A DNA stretch of 14,861 bases, from contig CAMFSS010000021.1 of assembly GCA_945983195.1 (NCBI GenBank), forward strand, positions 1 through 14,861. The letters are read 5' to 3'. The stretch comes from an uncultured Prevotellaceae bacterium. GTDB lineage: Bacteria > Bacteroidota > Bacteroidia > Bacteroidales > Muribaculaceae. A program made the position numbers and the translations under genes. Positions 6,172 to 12,594 of this stretch are shown here, piece by piece. Within the stretch, counting starts at the first letter, position 1. Each line of letters opens with the position of its first letter. Below the pieces are notes generated by a model. That model saw nothing but the letters and a program-made list of their open reading frames with translations, did not search any database and was not told where the DNA came from.

Positions 6172-8052
6172 ATGAAACTATATAAGAAAATAACATTAGT
6201 TCTTGCGGCAGGCTTGGCAATGAGTTCGTGCAACGACTGGCTCGATGTCAACGACAACCCCAACACGCCAAGCGACGCAGCGGCTGCCTATTATCAGAAC
6301 TTGCCACACTGCCAGTTCTACACCAATAGCGCATACATGTTTGCCGCTTTCCGCACCGGAATGGCAATGGGCGACTACACCATGAACTCACAGACGAGCA
6401 CCTACGGTGGCGCATCGTCGTGGCTGCCCTCAATCAGCTGGGTGACTACTCCCTACCAGTGGTTCTTCGTAGGAGCAGGCTCTAACCTTCAGGGAATGTA
6501 CGACAAGGCAATGGCTGCCGGTGCCTACCACTATGCAGCAGCATCGCGCTTCCTCAAGGCTTACGGCTTTATGCTCATGACCGACCTCTACGGCGAAATG
6601 CCGTTCACCGAGGCTCTCGGCGAGAGTGCACTTCCCGCCTACGACACCGGTCGCACTATCTATATGGGCTGCTTCGAGCTCCTCGACGAGGCTATCGAAC
6701 TCTTCCAGAAAGAGCAGGCTGCCGGAACTCAGCCTCTCTCGGTCGGCGACAGTTGGAACCAGGGCGACGTGAACAAGTGGCTCAAGATGTGCTACCTGAT
6801 GAAAGCCCGCTGGATTGTGAAGCTCACAAAGAAGGGCAACGGCAAATACACAGACGGAAAATATGATGCAGCAACAATTCTCGACTGCCTCAGTAAGGCT
6901 CAGCAGAGCAATGCCGACAACACCGTCATCAACCACACCGACAACAATTCATCGTCGCACGACGTGCTTGGCTGGAACGAGCCGGTTGACTATGCTCCTC
7001 TCTACTCGGTTTGGGGCATGAACTCCAACTACTATCCCACCAAGATGCTTGTGGACAACCTCACCAACTTCGACGGCAAGGGAATCGAAGACCCGCGTGC
7101 CGACCACATGCTCCCATGGGCATACTTTTTTGGCGGCACTCCTAAAGTGCCCGACTATGTAGCCGACCAGCCCATCAAGGTAGTTCGCAAGTGGCGTCGC
7201 TCGGCAGGTGTCGACATGCACACTCTTATCCGCACAAATGGTGCTCCCTACGCAACTTCGTTCAGCGCAACCGATGGCTGGTATTGCGACAGCAAGACCC
7301 GCACAGGCGACACTGTGTTCATTCAGACTACAGGCTCGTCGAAGGGCTATGCCGCCAATGTCGACCTCATCTACCGCAAGCTCAAAGGCAACGACAAGTC
7401 GAAGCAGTCGGGCGTGTTCATCAACCGCGTAAGTGCTCCGGGCTATGTGGCTATCTATCCCGAGGCATGCTTCATCAAGGCTGAAGTTCTGTTCCGTCAG
7501 GGCAACACCGCCGAGGCATTCGCAGCCTACAAGGCAGGCGTACAGGCTTCAATGGAGCTGATGAATGAGAAGCTGAAAGTGTGGGTTGGCGAGGACGGCA
7601 ATCTTAAAGACTGCCCATCGTTCACTCCGATGGAGCAAGCCGACATCGACAACTATCTGAACAATGCCATTGGCACAGCAGGCAACCTCACTCTCGCCAA
7701 GATTATGACCCAGAAGCGTCTTGCACTCCAGTGCTCGGTTGAAATCTTCAACGATATGCGCCGCATGGACTATGAGAAAGGCTGCGTGCTCAATTGGGAA
7801 GTACCGGCTGAGTACACTGCCAATACAAAATTGCAGCAGGACTACATTCCTGCCGGCAAGGGTCTTCGCCGCTGGCGCCAGTGCTCGCACGAGTACAACT
7901 ACAACGTGGATAACCTGCAAGCCATTGGCTCACAGGTGCCCGGCGCAGAGGCATTCCTCGACTATGTGGAGGAAGGTACAGAAAAGCCATGCTGGAACCG
8001 CCACAAACAAACTTGGTCGATCCCCGTATGGTGGGATTCAACCCAAGAGTAA
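6172..8052 (+). CDS. SusD/RagB-family surface lipoprotein
   Basis: This is the substrate-binding lid partner of the SusC channel, anchored on the cell surface. Its 626 residues start with a lipoprotein signal, MKLYKKITLVLAAGLAMSSC, with the acylated cysteine at residue 20. The next residues NDWLDVNDNPNTP are typical of the mature start of SusD-like proteins, with acidic residues close to the cysteine as in Bacteroidota surface lipoproteins. The body is helical and TPR-like, with family features such as ASRFLKAYGFMLMTDLYGEMPFTEA near the N-terminus and YPEACFIKAEVLFRQG followed by an alanine-rich helix later. The DNPNTP start and this layout suggest the SusD-like_2 branch, but that is from memory. 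It follows susC after 29 nt and is closed by a terminator at 8079-8114. The ligand is unknown, and no enzyme gene is adjacent to suggest one. Confidence 0.94.
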   Translation: MKLYKKITLVLAAGLAMSSCNDWLDVNDNPNTPSDAAAAYYQNLPHCQFYTNSAYMFAAFRTGMAMGDYTMNSQTSTYGGASSWLPSISWVTTPYQWFFVGAGSNLQGMYDKAMAAGAYHYAAASRFLKAYGFMLMTDLYGEMPFTEALGESALPAYDTGRTIYMGCFELLDEAIELFQKEQAAGTQPLSVGDSWNQGDVNKWLKMCYLMKARWIVKLTKKGNGKYTDGKYDAATILDCLSKAQQSNADNTVINHTDNNSSSHDVLGWNEPVDYAPLYSVWGMNSNYYPTKMLVDNLTNFDGKGIEDPRADHMLPWAYFFGGTPKVPDYVADQPIKVVRKWRRSAGVDMHTLIRTNGAPYATSFSATDGWYCDSKTRTGDTVFIQTTGSSKGYAANVDLIYRKLKGNDKSKQSGVFINRVSAPGYVAIYPEACFIKAEVLFRQGNTAEAFAAYKAGVQASMELMNEKLKVWVGEDGNLKDCPSFTPMEQADIDNYLNNAIGTAGNLTLAKIMTQKRLALQCSVEIFNDMRRMDYEKGCVLNWEVPAEYTANTKLQQDYIPAGKGLRRWRQCSHEYNYNVDNLQAIGSQVPGAEAFLDYVEEGTEKPCWNRHKQTWSIPVWWDSTQE

Positions 8053-8078
8053 CAGCTCTTGCACAATCACGACATTCC

Positions 8079-8114
8079 AAGGTCACCGGACAAAAGGCTC
8101 CGGTGGCCTTTTTT
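8079..8114 (+). terminator. Rho-independent terminator of the susCD operon
   Basis: AAGGTCACCGG at 8079-8089 pairs with CCGGTGGCCTT at 8100-8110 (11 bp, one G-T wobble) across a 10-nt loop. A run of six T follows (8109-8114). It begins 27 nt after the susD stop codon. This is the clearest terminator in the window. Confidence 0.88.
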
Positions 8115-8209
8115 GCACTTAATATGAAACACCCGGCGGGTTGCACAGAGCATTTTATTGGCGAAAAGGGGGAATTTTGCTGAAAATATGCAAATTTGAG
8201 GGCAAAATG

Positions 8210-8241
8210 GTTGATTATTAAACAGAATGTTTGTAACTTTG
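8210..8241 (+). promoter_or_regulatory. Bacteroidetes-type promoter of the DUF177-rpmF unit
   Basis: GTTG at 8210-8213, 20 nt, then TAACTTTG at 8234-8241. The -7 box is perfect and the -33 box has three of four bases. Initiation would be near 8248, leaving only about 15 nt before the TTG start codon at 8263. Confidence 0.65.
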
Positions 8242-8262
8242 CGCCGATTTAACTAAACACTT

Positions 8263-8832
8263 TTGGAAAAATTGACTACATTTGAGCTGCCATTGAAAGG
8301 TATGCCCTGCGGCACACAGCAATATGAGTACCGCTTGGGAATGGATTTTTTCAGAGCAATGGAGAGTTACGATGTGCTTAGCGCGGCAGTGAATGCCACT
8401 GTCGACGTGAAGCGCAGCGGCGACATATACGAGCTGTGTATCACAGTGAAGGGCGAGCTTGGAATCCCCTGCGACCGTTGCCTTGAGGCAATGGAGCATG
8501 AGGTGGATGCCGAGTATCGTGTGAGTGTGAAATACGGTGAAGAATACAACGACGATGCCGACAATGTGATAGTTATCGCCGAGAGCAGCAACACCATGAA
8601 TGTGGCGGGGCTGATTTACGACACGATAATGCTCACTATCCCCATCAAGCATGTGCACCCCGAAGGGGGCTGCGATGCCGCGATGCAGGCACAGCTCAAC
8701 GCCCACCGTGCGACACTGGCCGCCGACGAGCTTGAGGACATGGGCAATGCCGGAAACGACGAAGAGACAAATGACGATTCCGTGTGCGACCCACGATGGG
8801 AAGCACTGAGGAAACTTAAAGATAACAATTAA
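8263..8832 (+). CDS. DUF177 / YceD-family protein
   Basis: This is a 189-residue cytoplasmic protein of the family whose E. coli and plant members are needed for normal 23S rRNA accumulation. The CDRCLEAME motif (about residues 67-75) and the acidic tail ending DPRWEALRKLKDNN are typical of Bacteroidota members, as is IPIKHVHPEG. The start codon is TTG. It is favoured because the N-terminus EKLTTFELPLKGM lines up in length with related proteins as I remember them, while the next ATG (8302) would remove 13 conserved residues. A second TTG at 8272 is possible. rpmF follows after 15 nt, the same yceD-rpmF pairing as in many bacteria, which points to a joint role in large-subunit biogenesis. Confidence 0.9.
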   Translation: MEKLTTFELPLKGMPCGTQQYEYRLGMDFFRAMESYDVLSAAVNATVDVKRSGDIYELCITVKGELGIPCDRCLEAMEHEVDAEYRVSVKYGEEYNDDADNVIVIAESSNTMNVAGLIYDTIMLTIPIKHVHPEGGCDAAMQAQLNAHRATLAADELEDMGNAGNDEETNDDSVCDPRWEALRKLKDNN

Positions 8833-8847
8833 AAATTATATAACAAG

Positions 8848-9033
8848 ATGGCACATCCTAAAAGAAAACAATCGAAGACAAGAACAGCCAAGAGAAGAAC
8901 TCACGACAAGGCTGTAGCCCCTACTTTGGCACTTTGCCCCAACTGCGGCGCATGGCACCTTTATCACACTGTATGCCCTGAATGTGGCTATTACAGAGGA
9001 AAAATTGCTATTGAGAAGGACGCAGCCGTGTAA
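8848..9033 (+). CDS. rpmF: 50S ribosomal protein L32
   Basis: This 61-residue basic ribosomal protein belongs to the large subunit. It starts MAHPKRKQSKTRTAKRR, as usual for L32. Four cysteines at residues 30, 33, 43 and 46 (CPNCG and CPECG) form the zinc-ribbon version of L32 rather than the cysteine-free form. Length is normal. It lies 15 nt after the DUF177 gene and is probably cotranscribed with it from the promoter at 8210-8241. A 152-nt gap with an inverted repeat separates it from fabH. In E. coli plsX sits at that point; it is absent here. Confidence 0.97.
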   Translation: MAHPKRKQSKTRTAKRRTHDKAVAPTLALCPNCGAWHLYHTVCPECGYYRGKIAIEKDAAV

Positions 9034-9086
9034 CCGGCCGCCGAAAACCGCACTTTTTGAGGCACGTCAATGAAATAAGCGAATGG

Positions 9087-9130
9087 TATCCTAAATAAAG
9101 CTGACACACGCGGAAGGGTTATTTAGGATA
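9087..9130. repeat. Perfect 12-bp inverted repeat between rpmF and fabH
   Basis: TATCCTAAATAA at 9087-9098 is repeated inverted as TTATTTAGGATA at 9119-9130, with 20 nt between. It is A/T-rich and ends 55 nt before the fabH start. As RNA it would be a 12-bp hairpin with a large loop, followed by U-rich sequence without a true U-run. As DNA it could be an operator with half-sites 32 bp apart. No clear Bacteroidetes promoter was found in the rest of the gap (9034-9185). Confidence 0.6.
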
Positions 9131-9185
9131 TATTTCCTTATTTCTTTAATAAAGGATTTACAATTATTATTGACCAATAGAGAGT

Positions 9186-10172
9186 ATGCTTAACGCGAAA
9201 ATAACGGGTATAGCATCGTATGTGCCCGACTATGTGCTCACCAACGACGAACTGTCGCACATGGTCGACACTAATGATGAATGGATTACCACCCGTGTGG
9301 GAATCAAGGAGCGCCGCATCCTGAAGGACGAGTCGCAAGGTTCGTCGTATATGGGCATTCAGGCAGTGAACAAGCTGCTTGAAGAGACACATACGGCAGC
9401 AGCCGACGTCGACTTGATAATCTGCGCCACTTCGAATCCCGACTACCGATTCCCCTCGACGGCATCGGTGATAGCACAAGGCTGCGGCACTGTGAATGCC
9501 TACGGCTACGACATTCAGGCCGCCTGTGCAGGCTTCATCGTATCGCTTCAGTCGGCTGCCGCCTATGTGCGCAGCGGAATGTACAAGAAGGTGATTGTGG
9601 TTGCTGCCGAGAAGATGTCGAGTATGACCAACTACAAGGACCGCAGCACATGTCCGCTCTTCGGCGACGCTGCCGGTGCAGTGCTCGTAGAGCCAACCAA
9701 GGAGGAGAATGTGGGAGTGATCGACGGTGTGTTCCACGTTGACGGCATCGGTCTGCCTCATCTTCTGATGAAAGCCGGAGGCTCTGTACGCCCCGCATCG
9801 CACGAGACAGTCGACAACGATGAGCACTATGTGTATCAGGAGGGTCGTGCAGTGTACAAGCACGCTGTGACCGACATGCTCACCTCATCGCAGGACGTAA
9901 TGAAGCGCAACGGACTCACCACCGACACAATCGACTGGTTTGTGCCGCATCAGGCCAACTTGCGCATCATCGAGGCTGTAGGCGACCGCCTTGGCATCGA
10001 CCCCGGCAAGGTGCTTGTGAACATTGAGCACTACGGCAACACCAGTGCAGCATCCATTCCATTGTGCCTCGACGAGCACAAGGGCAAGCTCAAGAAGGGT
10101 GACAAGATTGTGCTCACCGCATTCGGAGCAGGCTTCACCTGGGGCGCAATGTATATCGTCTGGGGATTCTAA
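9186..10172 (+). CDS. fabH: Beta-ketoacyl-ACP synthase III (FabH)
   Basis: This enzyme starts type II fatty acid synthesis by condensing acetyl-CoA or a branched acyl-CoA with malonyl-ACP. The 328-residue protein has the complete Cys-His-Asn triad: Cys114 in QAACAGF, His255 in VPHQANLR and Asn285 in HYGNTSAAS. The glycine-rich GAGFTWGA near the C-terminus is also typical. Length is normal. The ATG at 9186 gives the usual N-terminus (AKITGIASYVP). Bacteroidales make many branched-chain fatty acids, so branched primers are likely, but primer choice cannot be read directly. The gene follows rpmF, without plsX, and is followed after 15 nt by a strong terminator. Confidence 0.96.
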   Translation: MLNAKITGIASYVPDYVLTNDELSHMVDTNDEWITTRVGIKERRILKDESQGSSYMGIQAVNKLLEETHTAAADVDLIICATSNPDYRFPSTASVIAQGCGTVNAYGYDIQAACAGFIVSLQSAAAYVRSGMYKKVIVVAAEKMSSMTNYKDRSTCPLFGDAAGAVLVEPTKEENVGVIDGVFHVDGIGLPHLLMKAGGSVRPASHETVDNDEHYVYQEGRAVYKHAVTDMLTSSQDVMKRNGLTTDTIDWFVPHQANLRIIEAVGDRLGIDPGKVLVNIEHYGNTSAASIPLCLDEHKGKLKKGDKIVLTAFGAGFTWGAMYIVWGF

Positions 10173-10187
10173 CGACACGACATACGT

Positions 10188-10240
10188 AATCTCACATTCC
10201 CCGCAGCCGGAAGGTGGCGGGGAGCGTGAGATTATTTTTT
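10188..10240 (+). terminator. Rho-independent terminator after fabH
   Basis: AATCTCAC at 10188-10195 pairs with GTGAGATT at 10226-10233. After a 3x3 internal loop, CCCCGC at 10199-10204 pairs with GCGGGG at 10217-10222. Six T at 10235-10240 follow. It suggests that fabH and the era-der genes are not simply one transcript, although read-through is possible. Confidence 0.8.
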
Positions 10241-10251
10241 ATAACGACAAC

Positions 10252-10267
10252 TTCCGCCACGGCGGAA
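10252..10267. repeat. Short G/C-rich dyad just before era
   Basis: TTCCGCC at 10252-10258 and GGCGGAA at 10261-10267 are inverted copies 2 nt apart, ending 9 nt before the era ATG. In RNA it would form a 6-bp hairpin with a CACG tetraloop beside the ribosome landing site. As DNA it resembles an operator half-site pair. Confidence 0.4.
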
Positions 10268-10276
10268 AAGCAAAAG

Positions 10277-11167
10277 ATGACTATGCACAAAGCAGGATTC
10301 GTAAATATAGTGGGCAATCCCAATGTGGGAAAATCTACGCTCATGAATGAGCTTGTGGGCGAACGGCTGTCGATTATCACAGCCAAGGCACAGACCACGC
10401 GCCACCGCATAATGGGAATAGTGAACACCGATGACTACCAGATAGTGTTCTCCGACACGCCCGGCGTGCTTTCGCCAAAATACAAGCTTCAGGAGAGCAT
10501 GCTGGAGTTTTCGCAGGAGGCTCTTGTAGACGCCGACATTCTCCTCTATGTGACCGACGTGGTGGAGGATCCCACTAAAAACCGCGCGTTTCTCGACCGT
10601 GTGGCTGCAAGCAAGAATTTCCCGGTACTGCTGGTAATCAACAAGATTGACCTGCTGAAGGGCAACGACGACCTGGAGCGCATCATCGACCGCTGGAAGG
10701 AGATTCTTCCCAATGCCGAGGTGTTCCCCACGTCAGCACTGGCCAAATTCAATGTGGCGAGCATAATGAAGCGCATTGTGGAACTGCTGCCCGACTCGCC
10801 GCCATTTTTCGGCAAGGACGCGCTCACCGACAAGCCGGCTCGCTTCTTCGTCACCGAGATTATCCGCGAAAAGATTCTGCTCGACTACGACAAAGAGGTT
10901 CCCTACGCCACCGAAGTGCTTGTGGAGAAATTCCACGAGACGGAGAACTCAATTCACATCATGGCTGTTATCTATGTAGAGCGCGACAGCCAGAAAGGAA
11001 TCATTATAGGGCGCGGCGGACAGAAGCTGAAGCATGTGGGCATTGAGGCACGCAAGGACATAGAGCTTTTCTTCGGCAAGCGCGTGATGCTTGAACTATT
11101 TGTGAAGGTAGAGAAGGACTGGCGCAACCGCGACAACAAGCTGCGCGCCTTCGGCTACAAGGAATGA
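10277..11167 (+). CDS. era: GTPase Era
   Basis: Era is an essential GTPase that binds the 3' end of 16S rRNA and checks 30S assembly. From the ATG at 10277 it has 296 residues. The GTPase domain has G1 GNPNVGKST (13-21), G3 DTPG (60-63) and G4 NKID (122-125). The C-terminal KH RNA-binding domain carries GIIIGRGG (241-248). The open frame extends up to a GTG at 10214, but that part overlaps the fabH terminator. The ATG at 10283 (MHKAGF) is an equally good start, and is the one I remember in related Bacteroides proteins. Era is followed by der after 97 nt, an order common in Bacteroidota. Confidence 0.95.
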   Translation: MTMHKAGFVNIVGNPNVGKSTLMNELVGERLSIITAKAQTTRHRIMGIVNTDDYQIVFSDTPGVLSPKYKLQESMLEFSQEALVDADILLYVTDVVEDPTKNRAFLDRVAASKNFPVLLVINKIDLLKGNDDLERIIDRWKEILPNAEVFPTSALAKFNVASIMKRIVELLPDSPPFFGKDALTDKPARFFVTEIIREKILLDYDKEVPYATEVLVEKFHETENSIHIMAVIYVERDSQKGIIIGRGGQKLKHVGIEARKDIELFFGKRVMLELFVKVEKDWRNRDNKLRAFGYKE

Positions 11168-11175
11168 TTGCTCCG

Positions 11176-11229
11176 ATTAGACTAATAGGACTAATTAGAC
11201 TAATAGGACTTATAAGACTAATTAGTCTA
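11176..11229. repeat. 9-bp tandem repeat between era and der
   Basis: Six consecutive 9-bp units follow the consensus ATTAGACTA: 11176, 11185, 11194, 11203, 11212 and 11221. Units 1-2 (ATTAGACTA ATAGGACTA) recur as units 3-4 with a single change at the last base. The last unit is changed to ATTAGTCTA, which creates a 14-bp palindrome AGACTAATTAGTCT at 11215-11228. The array fills most of the era-der gap; the remaining 35 nt before der are A-rich. Confidence 0.85.
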
Positions 11230-11264
11230 ATTGAGAAGAATAACAAAAAACAACAACTGGAATT

Positions 11265-12581
11265 ATGGGTAAACTAATAGCAATAGTGGGCCGCCCCAAT
11301 GTGGGCAAATCCACACTTTTCAACCGCCTGACACAGACTCGCTCGGCTATTGTCGACGACACATCGGGCACAACGCGCGACCGCCAGTATGGAAAGGTGG
11401 ACTGGTGCGGCAATGAGCTGTCGATAGTCGATACCGGCGGCTGGGTGGTAAATTCCGACGACATTTTCGAGGAGGAAATCAACAAACAGGTGTCGATAGC
11501 AATAGAAGAGGCCGATGTGATACTCTTCCTCGTCGACATCAAGAATGGTGTGACCGACCTCGACGACCACGTTGCCGACATTCTGCGCCGCTGCAAGAAG
11601 CCCGTAATTCTTGTAACCAACAAGGCCGACAACAATGAGGGCGTTTATGCCTCGGCTGAGTTCTACTCGCTCGGTCTTGGCGACCCATTCTCAATCTCAG
11701 CAATCAACGGCTCGGGAACAGGCGACCTGCTTGACGAGGTAGTGCGCCTCATGCCCAAGAGCGATGCCGAAGAGGAGAGTCTTGAGAATCTGCCTAAATT
11801 TGCCATCGTAGGCCGTCCGAACAGCGGAAAATCGTCGATTGTGAACGCCTTTATCGGCGAGGAGCGCAACATAGTGACCAACATTGCAGGCACTACGCGC
11901 GACAGCATCTACACTCGCTACAACAAATTCGGATTCGACTTCTACCTTGTCGACACAGCGGGAATCCGCAAGAAGAACAAGGTGAACGAGGACATAGAAT
12001 ACTACTCGGTGCTGCGCAGCATACGCGCCATTGAGAACGCCGATGTGTGCATACTGATGATTGATGCCACTCGCGGCATTGAGTCGCAGGACGTGAACAT
12101 ATTCTCGCTCATTCAGAAAAACAAGAAGGGGCTTGTGGTGTGTGTCAACAAGTGGGACCTTGTGGAGAACAAGAGCCAGGAGGCAATCAAGACCTACGAG
12201 AATGCCATACGCTCGCGCTTTGCGCCATTCACCGACTTCCCCATCATCTTCGGGTCGGCACTTACCAAGCAGCGCATTCTCAAAGTGCTTGAGTGCGCCG
12301 CCAAGGTGTACGATAACCGCAAGCGCACAGTTCCCACCTCGAAGCTCAACAACGTGCTTCAAGAGGCTATTGCAGCCTATCCGCCACCAGCCAACAAGGG
12401 CAAATACGTGAAGATAAAGTACATCACCATGCTGAAGGGCGCAGCAGTGCCCACTTTCATCTTCTTCTGCAATCTGCCGCAATGGGTGAAGGAGCCTTAC
12501 CGCCGCTATCTGGAGAACAAGATTCGCGAGAACTGGGAGTTCTCAGGCACTCCAATCAACGTGTTCATGCGCGAGAAGTAA
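11265..12581 (+). CDS. der: GTPase Der (EngA), double-Era-like ribosome assembly factor
   Basis: Der is an essential GTPase for 50S assembly with two tandem G domains. The 438-residue protein shows G1 GRPNVGKST (9-17), DTGG (56-59) and TNKAD (118-122) in the first domain. The second has GRPNSGKSS (183-191), DTAG (230-233) and NKWD (295-298). A KH-like C-terminal domain follows, including PPANKGKYVKIKYITM and ending FSGTPINVFMREK. Length and motifs are complete. It sits downstream of era with the tandem repeat between them. Its stop codon is 13 bp from the stop of the convergent ROK gene, and no terminator is visible in the gap. Confidence 0.97.
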   Translation: MGKLIAIVGRPNVGKSTLFNRLTQTRSAIVDDTSGTTRDRQYGKVDWCGNELSIVDTGGWVVNSDDIFEEEINKQVSIAIEEADVILFLVDIKNGVTDLDDHVADILRRCKKPVILVTNKADNNEGVYASAEFYSLGLGDPFSISAINGSGTGDLLDEVVRLMPKSDAEEESLENLPKFAIVGRPNSGKSSIVNAFIGEERNIVTNIAGTTRDSIYTRYNKFGFDFYLVDTAGIRKKNKVNEDIEYYSVLRSIRAIENADVCILMIDATRGIESQDVNIFSLIQKNKKGLVVCVNKWDLVENKSQEAIKTYENAIRSRFAPFTDFPIIFGSALTKQRILKVLECAAKVYDNRKRTVPTSKLNNVLQEAIAAYPPPANKGKYVKIKYITMLKGAAVPTFIFFCNLPQWVKEPYRRYLENKIRENWEFSGTPINVFMREK

Positions 12582-12594
12582 CAGGGGGGGTATG

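Noticed and set aside
6430..6936. 168-codon - strand open frame inside the susD gene, and similar long antisense frames in der, fabH and the Na/Pi transporter gene
   Set aside because: They mirror the strongly biased codons of the real genes on the other strand. They have no family features and no start signals.
9087..9130. The 12-bp inverted repeat as a Rho-independent terminator of rpmF
   Set aside because: The stem is A/T-rich, the loop is 20 nt long and no uninterrupted T-run follows, so it does not fit the usual form.
10214..10276. Upstream GTG start for Era
   Set aside because: The added 21 residues are encoded by the second half of the fabH terminator and have no likeness to Era N-termini.
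11004..11246. - strand open frame with repeated ISLISP units
   Set aside because: The repeating peptide is only the translation of the 9-bp DNA repeat and continues antisense into era.
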